A stretch of 64,000 nt of DNA from Gossypium raimondii (lineage: Eukaryota; Streptophyta; Magnoliopsida; Malvales; Malvaceae), in assembly GCF_025698545.1 (NCBI RefSeq), contig NC_068567.1, positions 3,782,001 to 3,846,000 on the forward strand, written 5' to 3'. Of this stretch, positions 46,801 through 59,600 are shown piece after piece. The position numbers and the translations under genes are program-made. Position 1 is the first letter of the stretch. The number at the start of each line of letters is the position of its first letter. Below the pieces are notes generated by a model. The model made no database searches. It worked only from the letters and a program-made list of their open reading frames with translations, and was not told the DNA's origin.

Positions 46801-49800
46801 TTGACAGACTAATCCATTATATCACAATCTCGAAAAAAAATAATTCAACTGTGTCAAAAATCAGTTAGAGGAATGCCAAATCTTAATTTACTAAGTTGTA
46901 ATTGTCAGAATCCATATTCTGATATCAAAAGCAATGATTTCAATTTTCAAAATGTTACAGTCATTGGTTTCTCTGTGTTTTAAGCCAAGAATAACTAGTA
47001 TTTAATAGGAAAAAACTACTCCATATATGAATCCATAAAGCTATTGAGAAAAATGAAGCAAGATAATAAGTCATCTTCTAGAATTTTCCATGGAGTGTGA
47101 CCACATTGATGGACTGCCAGAAGCACTCTGTATGTCAAGGACCTAGCTAAGTTTGTTTTTCCACAACCTATGGTGTAACTATGAAGCATGAACCCTCCAT
47201 GCAGGGACAGATGTCCGACAAATGGAAGTACGTATAGTACATGTACGAATAGATAAAGAAAAAAAGAAAAACAAAATTAGAGAAGTCCAAAACATTAGCA
47301 AAACACATTTGGATATGCTTTGACGAGCTTGGCATGCAAAGGATAAGAAAGGCATAGAAGAGATAATAAAGGCAAAAAATCAGAAAAAAATTGGTTTCAC
47401 TAGCACAATTAGCCGTACCTCAAGTTTGGAGCCTCATATCCTGCAGAGCCAAGAGAAGAATAGTGAAATTAGCAGATGATCAAAACAATGGTGATGATCA
47501 TCATCATGGTGATGATCATCATGGAACAGAGATTAGAAATTGCAGAAAAGTGCTCAATGAAAGCAAATGTATAGTAAACAAAATACCAAAATTAAATCTA
47601 TAGTGAAATACAAAACCCAGATATAATATGTCAAGAAAAACAGACTGCAAACAAGTAAAGAAAAAAGAAGTAAAATATAATACAGAAAATTGGCGAAAAC
47701 TAAAGAAGCTCTTTTCTTTTTTTTCTTTGCTTGAATACAGAAAACCTTTAAGCTGCTCAATTCCTAAAGAACTGTTCCTCATTAATTTCACACAAAACCC
47801 AAATAGAAAATGACAAAAAAAAAAAAAAGCTCACACTGAAGCAGAAAGATAAAGAAAAGAAAGAGGGTTTATGGATAACTACCATAAACATCAGAGGCAA
47901 GAAGAACAGCATGCTTGCACTCAGGAGAGCCAGAGACATAAGTGTTGAAATCAGCAAGTTTTTCAACATGACCACCTCCACTTTCAGGGTCCAATATGGG
48001 TGGATTTGAGCCGCAATGAGGAGCTAACGATATCTTTCTCTCTTCTCCTATCTAAACAAAAAAAAAAAAAACTTTCAGTTGCTTTGATTGAACGTACACT
48101 AGCACAATGTATAAAAAACAAATACCAACTAGATATCTGATTATGATAGATACCGAGTTTAATAGAAAGAAAATTCAAAAGAAATGTAAAAGGTAAGCAG
48201 TTCATAGATTGGAAATCTGAGTTCAAATCAATTACCTGAAAATTAAAAATAAACTCTTAATATTTATATCTATTTTATAATTGAAAAACTAAATCAGAGT
48301 TCAACCGGCTAAATCAAAAATTAATTAGTACAATGATTCATTCATATAATTTGAAGTTTGAACTAGAAAATTGAAAAAATGGCCAAAACAGGTAAAATAT
48401 CAAAATCAATACTAAAAACCGGTTAAAACCAGTAAAACAAATTCATTATTATTTGGATTTTTTTTAAATTAGAGTTTTCATTATGTTCTAATTTATTTTC
48501 ATTAAAGTTTTCCTAATTTTCTAATGGTTTCTATACATTCCTTATTGTTTGATTTTCTTTATGAATTTCTCATAATTAGTATTAATTTGTTTTAAAATTT
48601 TTCTAGATAATTTTATTAGGCCTATATCCAAAAATTCCACCTTTGATTCGATTATTCGACTATATCCATCCTAAAGCTCGGATATTAATTAAAGTATCAT
48701 ATTAATCCACAATATTCAAATCTTCACAAAAGTAGATAAAATATCCAAAAATTTATTCAGATAAAAAATATCCCAAATATTCTTCAGGATTGAGGAAGAT
48801 ATAGTGGACCCTATATTATTGATTGATAAATAATTACTACATCATTTGCTACATAAAGTTGGCCATTATACATTAAACAGTTTCCATCGTGTTTATTACC
48901 TAATTATAATTTTGTCATTCATTTTCGAAATGACATGACATTTCAACAACCCATAATGAAACTATCAATTAAATAAATAACACACCTTTATCTAAATCTG
49001 CAAGTCAACAAGCATTTTTAAAATATATAAAAATATTTTTATATTTGAAAAGGATTACAAATTTAGAAATTCAAATAAATATGTTTTTCTGCAACTGATA
49101 AAAAAATAAAAATTATAAAAACAATAGCAGAATCTGAAACAAGGCTTTTTATTTAAATATTTTTTTCAAACTAGGGATAATTCAAAGATTATTTACAGGA
49201 AAAGTACATTGTGGGTGAATTTCGAGAATTCTCGAAAAGTTATTTTTCGAGCTCCCGAGTCCCGACCCATGTCGACGTCACCCATCTTTTTCTTTTTGCT
49301 TTTTGCTATCAAAAATTAATGGTCTAATTCGGGTTTTGATCTCTATATTTTACAAAAATTACTGTTTAATCTTTATATTTTAATTTAGTATAATTTGTTC
49401 ATCCTTTTATAATATTATTAGTTGATCCAAATTTTTCCGATTAACTTAATCAAAAATACATGTTAGCTAAATACTTAAGGAGATTTTAGAGTACTTTTAA
49501 AGAAAAATTTTACATCAAAACTTTTATGAAAATAGTTAATCACGTTGACAATTTGGACTAACCGATAAAATTCTAAGATGATCAATTTATACTAAATTAA
49601 AATATGACTAAATCATAAAATTTTACATAACAAAAGGACCAAAATGAAATTAGACTATTCCTTTCCCATAAAAGAAAAAACATAGTCAAGTTGAACACTG
49701 AGTGTCCATGTCAAAATAGTATTTTACTATTTTTAACGTAAAAAATTTAAATTTAAAAAAAAAAGTCTCTTAAACAACAGGCAGTAAATACTCACTAATT

Positions 49801-50084
49801 TCCTTCTCCTATGATTCTATTCGAAAACAAACAGAGATTCGATGTGAAAATTTGAAATCATAAACGAAATCAAATAGAAAACAAAGACGATTAAGCAAAC
49901 AAACGAAGAATTTTTTTTTAAAAAAAACATAATAAAAGAGGAACCGAAATTCGACCTTTTGGAAGATCTCGGTAGCGGTACCAGGAAGGTCGAAGCAGTG
50001 GGCGCCGTGTATCAGGAAAAGGAAGATAATCGCCGAGATCACCGCCGAGGCTGATTTGTGCACAGGTGTTGATCGGAATCTCAT
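43829..50084 (-). CDS. DLH-1: dienelactone hydrolase family protein with predicted signal peptide (288 aa, 8 exons)
   Basis: Alpha/beta-hydrolase of the plant dienelactone hydrolase family; the physiological substrate is unknown. Exons, in order: 50084-49956, 48051-47883, 47440-47419, 46672-46546, 46082-45992, 45827-45738, 44581-44484, 43969-43829. All phases agree, giving 867 nt. The triad is Cys in G-F-C-W-G-A (exon 5), Asp in G-A-E-L-D-H (exon 7) and His in S-H-G-W (exon 8). Exon 1 encodes 43 residues with a hydrophobic core A-V-I-S-A-I-I-F-L-F-L-I followed by H-G-A-H-C, a good secretory signal. Its donor (AAG|GTCGAA) is weak. Exon 2 starts in sequence that is 5' UTR in DLH-2. The start ATG 50084 lies about 120 bp after a TATA box, and no upstream in-frame ATG exists. 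If exon 1 were not used, the core would lack a start at the usual place. Confidence 0.85.
46053..46410 (-). repeat. 179-bp tandem duplication across the exon 5 acceptor of DLH-1
   Basis: 46053-46231 and 46232-46410 are head-to-tail copies with about a dozen differences. The first carries the true acceptor and the first 30 nt of the 91-nt exon. The second carries a copy of both (acceptor at about 46262, TTTAG|GA) without the rest of the exon. Confidence 0.85.
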
Positions 50085-50204
50085 ATTAATGGCGGAGAAT
50101 CTCTCCTTTTCTGGACAAAGAGAAGGGTGAGATATGGACAAAGGAAAATAAGAAAACGTCAATGGGGAGTGTGATAAGGAGGAAACCAATTGATTTTCCA
50201 AATC

Positions 50205-50212
50205 CTTTTATA
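50205..50212 (-). promoter_or_regulatory. DLH-1 TATA box
   Basis: TATAAAAG on the minus strand, about 120 bp upstream of ATG 50084. It predicts a transcription start near 50175 and a 5' UTR of about 90 nt. Confidence 0.65.
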
Positions 50213-50286
50213 AATTTTTCTTGAAATCTTTTATGTATCTTTTGGATTTCGAGAATTTTTTACAAATTTATATATTGTACCGTATG

Positions 50287-50460
50287 AATCTTTCCCGTTG
50301 AAATGCCAGAAATCATGGGTAGGGAGAGGAGGAGGATAAGAAGGTAATGTATGTATGTGTATATATATATATTAAATCTCTCCCGTGAAAATGCCAGAAA
50401 ATGTGGGTATCGACAGGAGAAGAAGGGAATGCACGTGTGTATATATACATATTTAATTTT
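50287..50460. repeat. 88-bp tandem duplication upstream of DLH-1
   Basis: Copies start at 50287 (aatctttcccgttgaaatgc) and 50375 (aatctctcccgtgaaaatgc), each with 'atgccagaaa', a purine-rich part and a TA/GTATATA run. Just further upstream 'ctcgatttgtatagg' occurs twice (50477 and 50508). Confidence 0.8.
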
Positions 50461-50524
50461 GTCCATTGATTATTAACTCGATTTGTATAGGTCCTGACAT
50501 GTAGGTACTCGATTTGTATAGGCA

Positions 50525-52011
50525 TTATTGTTAGGAGGACGTAAATTCAAGTGTGTTGAAATGTATTAAAAATTTTGATGAGGAAAATTTAATTTGGTTT
50601 ATTTAGATTTACTGTAATTTGATTTGATTATGAATTAAATTCGAAAGGTATTTATATTTTCTGTCAATTTATTTTTTATTCTTTTAATTAAACTTAACTA
50701 TCAATATTTCAAAAAGAGTCAAATTATTTTTCTTTCATAGAAATAATTGCTAAAATATTTAATTTTTAACAATCTTTGGTGTGCGATCTCTATGTGCATC
50801 AGATATCTTGACATGACATTATTTATTTTATATGATACCTCAATAAATAATTTAAAATTTATAAAATAAATATAAATAAAAGTTCATAAAGAAATATAAT
50901 AAGTTTTTAAAAATTACATGAAATATATGTGGATTGTCACGTGAGCTGTCATATTTAAAAATTTAAAGTTTTAGTCATTATTTTCATCCAAAACATCAAT
51001 TAATCGATTTTTTTTAAAGGTTGAGGGTCAAATTTGACTTGTTTTAAAAATTAAAAGTTAAATTTAACTCAAAAAAGGACCAATTTGACAAAAAAATAGA
51101 GACTTTAAGGGTTAAATTTGATGAAAGCTTTCATTTAAGTCACTAAGATGTTAAAATCACTATTGTATAGCATTTTCTATTCACACAACTTACACCAATC
51201 GAAAGGTTTCATCCCCTTCTCATCCACAATTTTTTTTTTCGTGAAACGACTTTGTAGGTCCAAATCTGTGAACCAAAATTCAAACAGCTTTCTTCTCTGA
51301 TCTCTAACACAATCCATTAGATTAACTTAGATCTAATATATGTTTTACTCATCGATGAGTACTGATCCACTACACCAATAATTACTTCATTATTTAAAAC
51401 ACACTAGCTGAACTTTTAAAAAAATTTTAACCCAATAACTTTAAACAAAAAATTTCAAACAGTTCAATAACTTGAAGAAAAATTTTCAAATAATTCAATA
51501 ACTATTTTGTATCTTTTTTAAATTGAATCACTAAAACGTAAACTTACAAAGAGTTTAGTAATTTTGAGAGTAGTTTACCTCTTTTTTTTTAATCATTGGC
51601 TACTGCTAAAGAGCATTAATGCTAGAGAGCAACATCACAACGACCTTTGCTTGCCATGGCCATAGAACACTTTCTTCAGGTAGCACAGTTGCAAGGAATA
51701 TTAATAGGCAAAAACCAAGCTGAATTTATAACACAAATTTATGATTAGCCCTTTCATGATTCTTGGAATTTATAATCAGATTACACAAACCCATAATATT
51801 GAACCACATAACCAACAAATTCCAATGCATTGGCTAAATGGTAAAACATAGACACATCTGTTCAAGCTTTTCTATGTGTTACAATGTTCCGTTTTACGCA
51901 ATAAGGCACAATGCACTAAAATTTAACCTTTATTCTACAGAAACACGACCATATTTTTAGACAGAATTCTAAATAACACGCATAAACTCCCATCACCATC
52001 GGATAAGTTTC
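50525..52011. other. Spacer between DLH-1 and DLH-2, no gene
   Basis: AT-rich, without ORFs or transposon ends I can define. The right part (51600-52011) is the 3' flank of DLH-2 and resembles that of DLH-1, which supports tandem duplication of the whole gene. Confidence 0.6.
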
Positions 52012-55000
52012 TCACTTAACGTACTTTGCAAACCACTCCAGCATATCTTGTTGAGCTTCGTTAGCGCTCGACACAGCTGCCAGATCATTGACATCGTATC
52101 TCACCGACCATCCATGGGCAACTTTAGGAAATATCTTCACATAGCTATCAACCTGCGAGAGACATTGTTTTGTAATAAATATAAACAAGTACTTGTCGAC
52201 CGAGTTAAGAAGGAACCCTGAAAAAGCCATACTCAAAGACCGAGTAATTGACATAATATTTTGTTTAGTTGTTAACCGTGACAATTTGACGTGCAAAGCA
52301 ATAAGCCAAAAAGGCACGCGCAAACCTAATATGGTATATAAGTCACAATCAAGTACAAAAGATAAGCAATGTCGGACTTATAACACTTTATCTCGATAGA
52401 ATCCTGGCAAAATAAGCATATGATAGGCAACTCAATGGAGCAAACAAGGAACCTAACATTGATACCATGTTAAAGAAAATGCAATCTTTTCCTGAATTCT
52501 TAGGCTCAATCAAAAAAGATTACAGTATGAAACCAGGCATCGGGCCTTCTTACCTCACTCGCTTTTAAGATCTCATCAAACTGTTTTAAAAGCTCTGGGG
52601 GAGACATATGGTCATGCTCAGCTCCCAATATCGCAATGGGCACCTTCACACCTGCAAAAATTCACACATAATCAATAGTACAAAGGTAGACTTGCCCCTA
52701 ACACAGACACCACAAAAAAGCACAAGAATGAGTGAAAATGCTCTCTTAAAGAATCAACTGATAACTGCAACCAAACCCAAAACTTCAAATTTTGCGAAGT
52801 ACCCTAGAAGCAGTTTCATGATATAGATAAAGGGAAAAACACTATAGTAATCATCATAGAAGGCCAAGTTTCTCATCTCAAGACAGTTGCATAATCTTGC
52901 TTATTGTATTAGGACACCTAACATTTTGATAGTAAATTGATGAGGTGGCCGTATATGAACTTATTTAGCAAAGTTGTAGTGTTGGTTTATCACGAGAAAC
53001 GTTTTGTGTTTCTTACTGATTCTTCAAAAAGGGTTTTCCGAAAAAAAAAGAAAAGAGAGAGGATAGTCATAACTTAACATTATTGAAAACAATTAGCATT
53101 TTGAGAGGAAATTTTTAATTCACAAACTAACACTTAATACAATTCATTTTACGACCTCCTTCTAAGGCGATGATCTAAGATCACTGCCACATGATATCAT
53201 AGGATTCTTCTCATGGTGATTTAATTACCATAATTGTTTTATAGGTCAAAAACATACCAAACACCACCTTATAGAGTAACAGGAGAGGCAAGAGAAAGAT
53301 TTTTAATAAAATGGTATCAGGATCTTTCAATAAAAATGCCATGAATACTTTAGAAACTGCTCACCTAACATGCCTCTTGAAAATAATATGAATCTTAATG
53401 CAACAGCCTATGACAAAAAAAATTCACAGAGAATTCAACCAGAAATTTTGCCCCAAAGTACAGCAAAAACCAGGCTCAAATCTTACTTTTGATATCGTCC
53501 ACAATCACAAATGAAGGATGTAACATTACAGCTGCTTGGATAAGGGGATCCTTAGCCAGTTCAGCCACAACTTTAGCTGCGGTAATCAAAAGACCTAGCA
53601 TTAGCCATCTAGTAATAAAGTGATACTTAAATGAAAAGATAATATTATTGAAGCCATAAGTGGTGCAGAACATGCTTGTATATAAACATAGTAAATATCT
53701 GGGCCCTGTTCTAGGGATTAAATTGCATTTTGCCCTCTCTGTTCAAAAAATAGGCAAATTAGTCATTGTACATTAGTTCAAAGAGCAAACTGGTCCTTTT
53801 TGTTAACAATTTCATCCATTTCTACTGTTAAAAACCAGCATGAACAGAATAACCAGATAGTTACACACGGTGTGCCGCGTGTACCTCATGCCGACGTACA
53901 GGGATCAGTTTTTAACAGTAGAAATGGATAGGATTTTAACAGAAGGACCAGTTTGCTCTTTGATCTAATGTAATGTAAAGGAACAAATTTGCCCATTTTT
54001 AAGAAAAGGGGCAAAATGCAATCCGACTCCTAGTACAAGGGCCTCCATGGTACTTTTACCTAAATATCTGCTATGAAACCACTTAATATATAGTGCATAA
54101 ATGAAAGCTCACCACCCCAACAGAACCCAGCAGCTCCAATGGATGAAACCCCTTTACTTTTCAAAGCGTCAATTACGAGCTTTGCATCCTCGTAACCTTT
54201 ATCCTAAACAAGCAATTAAAATGCATAAGGGCATAAAACTTCAAAAGGTGATGAATCATTAAACATTAGACACTTGTCTAGTTAAAATAGATATAGCCGA
54301 AAAATGAAGGTTCTGTAATGGTGAACAAAAGTTGAATGAACAGAACAAATTCAAAATCAAACCTACATCTAATTATAAAGAAACTAAAGCCGGTCTAGAG
54401 AATCCGTAACACAATACTACCGGAAGAAAAAAATAAAAGAGATAAAATTACAGATTGAAAAAATATCTCCTTGCGTATAAAACTTGATCAATAACCAATT
54501 TTAATTATTGGTCAAAAGGCCACTAACCGGTCCATGATCCTTTATCCAAACAGATAGAGGTCTATCAGGGTTATTAGGGTCATAGGGTTCTCCATAAAAG
54601 AAGTCAGGAGCCACCACATAGAACCCAGCGGCTGCAACCTTGTCCGCGAGCTTTCTATACAATCAAAAGCAACTCAAATTAGGTTCCAGAAGCTGGTACA
54701 GTTCAACTCATGATGCTAGATAGAACAAAATATGTAAGTAAATTAAAATGGCTTCTCACAACCGCCCTATGACAGACTAAACCATTATATCACAACCTCG
54801 AACAAATAATTCAACCGTGTAAAAAATCAGTTAGAGGCATGCCAAAATGTTACAATCATAGGTTACTCTGTATTTTTAGGCAAGAATAACTAGTCTTTAA
54901 TAGGAGAAAACACCTCAGTATAAGAATCCATAAAGCTACTGAAAAACTGAAGCAAGCCATCTGCTAGAGTATTCCTTTGTGCTTGACCACGTTGATGGAC

Positions 55001-56490
55001 TGTCAGAAGCACTTTGTATGTCAAGGGCCACACTTGGTATTAATCAAATTCTTAGGTGGTAACTTCATGGTGTGTAATACTCATTATTGACCTAGGAAGA
55101 ATATATAAAAAGCTTTTAATGAGGCTAGTAACCGGGGTACATGATTTTCATATAGGCGAGGGCATTTTTCGATGGTAGTGACCTACTTGCCGACTTACTC
55201 ATTCAAGTTATGAACGGTTCCTTGATAAGCTTGATGGACAATTTCTTTAGCTATACATACTTTCCAGATCATAACAGATAAAGGTGAGGAAACTTTTTGA
55301 CGACCTTGGAATCACTCTCATCAATACTTGGAGGGACAAAGGAAATTTGATTTGGGGTGTTTTAGTTATGTTTAGGAAATGTTCCACTTTAGTTGTTTTT
55401 GACATTTAGGCTCATTTGATACTTGTTTCATATTCGGAGCAAAAACACGACTTCACATTAATCATAGAATAGATAATAAAAGGCAACACAACAGCAAAAA
55501 CCAGCGTCACAATAGCAGAATTAGTCTTACCTAAAGTTTGGAGCCTCATATCCTGCAAAGGCATGAGAAACAGTGAAATTAGCAGATGATCAAAATTGGT
55601 GGTGATGATTATCATAATTTTGATTACAACACTATCTATACCTTATAGCATAGACACAGGCAATTGCATATACAGTGCTCAATGAAAGCAAATGTATAGT
55701 AAACAAAATTATAGTACAGATAGTAATATGCTTATATCGTAATGAATACACAACCCAGATATAATATGTTCCAAAAATATCCATAATCAATCCAAAATTC
55801 CGTTAACCCCCAACATCCTTTTGAACTAGTTTCAAAGTCAATATGTGCTTAAAAATCCATAATCAAATACAAAACCCATATATAATATGTTGAAAAAACA
55901 GACTGCAAAGTGCGAAAAGGTCAACAAAAATGAAGTAAAAAAAGGGCAGAAAATGGGTGAAAACTAAAGAAGCTCTTCTCTTTCTTTCCTTTTTTGTCTA
56001 TATAAATAAATAAAACTTGAAGCTGGTCAATTCCTAAACACACCGCTCCTCGTGAATTTCACACAAAACCCACAAAAAAATATGACAAAAAATGACAAAA
56101 TTTCACACTACCGAAGGAGTCGAAAATCCATCAACAACAATCAAATACAAAACCCAGATATAATACGCTCGAAAACAGACTGTAAAGGGCAAACAAGTTA
56201 ACATAAATAAAGTTAAAGAAATCCTTGAAGTTGCTTAATTCCTAAACAGAGTAATTGCTCATCAATTTCACACAAAACCCAAATCCAAAATAACTCAAAA
56301 ATCCACAAATGACGACTGTGAAGAGCTTATGGGGATAAGTACCGAAAATATCAGAGATAAGAAAAACAGCAAGCTTAGATTGAAGAGACCCAGAAACATA
56401 AGTGTTGAGACCAGCAAGATTCTCAACGTGACCAGCCCCACTTGCGGAATCCAATGTTGGTGGATTCGAACAGCACTGAGGACCTGACAT
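52012..56490 (-). CDS. DLH-2: dienelactone hydrolase family protein (238 aa, 7 exons)
   Basis: Tandem paralogue of DLH-1. Exons: 56490-56343, 55552-55531, 54654-54528, 54203-54113, 53576-53487, 52651-52554, 52152-52012. They total 717 nt with consistent phases and GT-AG sites. Exon lengths 22, 127, 91, 90, 98 and 141 are identical to DLH-1. The protein starts M-S-G-P-Q-C-C-S-N-P-P, the usual start of cytosolic plant DLH proteins, and has no signal peptide. The catalytic triad is kept: Cys in G-F-C-W-G-A, Asp in G-A-E-H-D-H, His in A-H-G-W. A length near 240 residues is typical. The large introns contain a MITE (53702-54060). It probably acts in the cytosol on an ester or lactone substrate not known from sequence. 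Confidence 0.93.
53702..54060. mobile_element. MITE in an intron of DLH-2
   Basis: 359 bp, flanked by a direct repeat TAAATATCTG (53692-53701 and 54061-54070). The corresponding intron of DLH-1 (about 45945-45965) has a single 'taaatatct' and no insert. The halves are inverted copies: 'attgcattttgccc' at the left matches 'gggcaaaatgcaat' at the right, and 'aacagtagaaatgg' mirrors 'ccatttctactgtt'. A 9-10 bp duplication suggests Mutator-type origin. Confidence 0.8.
55740..56290 (-). repeat. Internal duplications in intron 1 of DLH-2
   Basis: A segment around 'acccagatataata' occurs at about 55745, 55866 and 56144. A second one, 'tttcacacaaaaccca', occurs at about 56057 and 56265. DLH-1 has each only once (about 47610 and 47788). 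The intron has grown by local duplication. Confidence 0.7.
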
Positions 56491-56562
56491 TGTTTTCTTC
56501 TCTTTTCTCCTAAGCAATAAAAAAAAAAGTTCCACTTGGTTTGTTTGATCAAACAGGAGCAC

Positions 56563-56572
56563 TATATATATA
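56563..56572 (-). promoter_or_regulatory. DLH-2 TATA box
   Basis: TATATATA on the minus strand about 75 bp upstream of the start codon, predicting a 5' UTR of about 45 nt. Confidence 0.55.
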
Positions 56573-56642
56573 AAGAAACACCAACCAGAAAGTTGGAAGC
56601 GAATAGGAGAGGTTTCGAGAGTATAATAAATAGGTTTTATTC

Positions 56643-59600
56643 GCAAATTAATCCCTAACTTATATCTTAATTCTCAAATCAGTCTTTAAACTTTTTTTAA
56701 TCATAAATCGTTCTTACACTATAAATTTTGTTCCCCATTCAATAAAAATATATCACATATCATGTTATTATTAGCCTACATCATTTTTAATAAATCTATA
56801 TCTATATATCTATCAATTATTGCATGTTGTTTTAATTTTTATTTTTCAAATCAATATTATAATTTACTTTTTCAATGTCAATAACTATTTTTAATTGTTA
56901 CTAAATATGTTTTTAATTTAATTTAAATATTTTTTATATTTGTCATGATCTATTATTATAATTGTTGTAGGTTGTTTTGCTCTTTTTGTTTCTGTTAGAA
57001 TTTGTTACCCAAATCCCGCAATTTGTTGAAGAAATAAATATAGCCGCAAAATAAGGAGACCTATGGGGGCGAGAGGCCAAGGGTCTACCACACAAGTTGA
57101 GTCCATATAAAACTATACTTCTACTATTTGACTTTCTTGTATCATTCAATTTTCAACATTAGTGAATTTTTACCTTCCTCTACCCATTGTTTTTTTTTTT
57201 GAAAGGGTAAAATTTGTGTGTTCTTAATTTTTTTTCTTATTGTTTTCCAATCATTCTACTACCATTATCGCCTTTTATTATAACATTTCTTCAAATTGGC
57301 ATTATAGTTTACTTTTTATATAGTTAAAATTTTGTATATTAATTAAAAATTAAGAGAAATTATCATTATCAATAATATGTAACAATAATTAAAATATATT
57401 ATTTTAAAAATAATTAAAAATTAAATGTCTAAAATTAAATGTAATGCACGTAACATTAGAAACTAATTGAGACAAAATTGAGAGTTTAAGGTCACTTTTA
57501 ATTTAAAAAATTAAAGATTAATCTAAAATTTAGGATTATTTTATGGTATAAAGCAATATTTAGTGTTTAAATTTTTTTTTAAAAATTCTCACATTGATCT
57601 CTGAACTTTTTTTTTGTCCGCATTGGTCTCGAAACTTAACAACCTTTTTTTGATTTGATCCCTGAACTTGATTTCTGTTAAGGTACGAGAATGAGACATA
57701 TTGTGAGTGCTTAGAGTTGTAGGTCAGGTCATCCGATCAAGTCCGAAGGTCCGCCCAAAAAATAGGAAGGTTTATACAAAAATATAGACCCAAAATGGGC
57801 TTGGACAAAAAATGATGCATGTTTTCTTGATGGGTCAGGCTTCAGGTAAGCTTTTTTGGCCCAAGCCCGACTTGAACATATGTCTTTAAAATTTGTTGGG
57901 AAATATTTATTTTAATGTTTTTGATGTATTTGATATATTATATTTTTTGAATTTGTTTTATATAATAAAATAATTTTAAAAAAATTAATGCGGGTCGGGT
58001 TTATATAATAAGCCCATTTTTTTTGCAGATCCGAACCTATCAATCATGCCCAATATTTTGTTAGGGCCTGGTCTGGCCCATGGACAATTCTACGAGTTCT
58101 ACATCATTACTTGAAAATTTTAAAAAAACTTTATATATTTTATTTTTTAAATTATATATATTTAAATTTTAAACAATGGTATAGTATAATATTAAAGTGT
58201 CACGTTACTGTATCTCTAAATTCATAGACTAAATTAAAAAAGGTTTAAGGGTGCAAAAAGTCCTCAAACTTTTTCAAAAAAGTAATTAAGTCCTTGCTTT
58301 TTTTATACTCAATTGGGTACTTAAACTTTCAAAATGTATAAAAAAAGACCTCAAACTTAAAAAAATTTAAACCATTAATTTTATTAAAATTATAAAAATT
58401 AAAATCAATAAAAACTATCAATATCATTAAAAAATTTACTAAATTTCGAAACTATCATGGACCTAATGACGAAATTGAAAATTTTGAAAAAAAAGTTACT
58501 TTTATCTCTTAATTTATTAATAGAAAACTGGGACTATTGAAGTTTGCAGTTGGTAAAATGATTGTCGGTCGAAGATATATAAATTTTTTACGTGAAAAGG
58601 TTTGCTCCCTAAAAATATGGGGGCCACCACACATATTTCTTTGCCACATATTTATTTATGCAATTATTTCTGCACGGCACACTGCAAAGCCGCATGTAGG
58701 GGTTGACCTTTCAAAAATGTAAACACAGCCTTAAAAATTATTAAATTATAAATTTATATATTTATAAGATAAAATTACACTTTTATAGCTTAAAATGAAA
58801 AAAAATATATTTAGTCCTTTTCAAAAAGTGATAAAATTATAAATTAATATATAATAAAATTATATTTTAACCGTTTAAAAATTTATTATTCAATTTCGAC
58901 TTCCTCCATAAAGAATTTCTAGATTCATCTTTATTTATGGGTTTCGAATTCTCACAATGTCTTGATGTTATGTGTGGGTTTTAGTTCAAGTTCGTCGACT
59001 ATATCTGAATTTAGTGGTGAAGTCAGGGGACCCCCAAAAAATGATTTTTTTTATTTAGGCTATTTTATAATTTATAAAATTTTGAATTAATAATAATAAA
59101 TTTGCACTTCAGCCCCTGAAATGATAAAATTTTGATTTAATCATTCTAAAATTATAAAGGTATAGGGTATCAAAATGATGAAATTATATTTTTACTATAC
59201 AATTTGATTCCAATTCCCCCCAAAAAGTTTTTTGGTTTCACCCTTGTCTAAAATTTTCCATTTCATAATTCGTTTATGCAGTAATAATTTGATTTTACTT
59301 GTTCGAACATCTTTATACTCGATTGTGCTGATCTAACATCTAAATGACACGAATTCAAATCTTATCATCTTCTTCCCCTTCACTTATTATAAATAAAAAT
59401 TGCTTTTTATTATTTTTTAAATTTATAATTTCATTTTATTTGAGTTTATTTTTATCATTGAGTTTTTACAAAAATATATTTTCTTATTTTTTTTATATAT
59501 TCTTTTTGAATTTTCTTATAAAACTTTCTTAGTTATTTTGAAAATTACTAGATTTTTATTATACATATTTAAGGTTTTCCTTTTTGTGAAATTTTACTTT

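Noticed and set aside
47490-47525. Short tandem 'gatgatcatcatcatggt' repeat as a regulatory element
   Set aside because: It is a small GAT/CAT simple repeat inside a DLH-1 intron with no further support.
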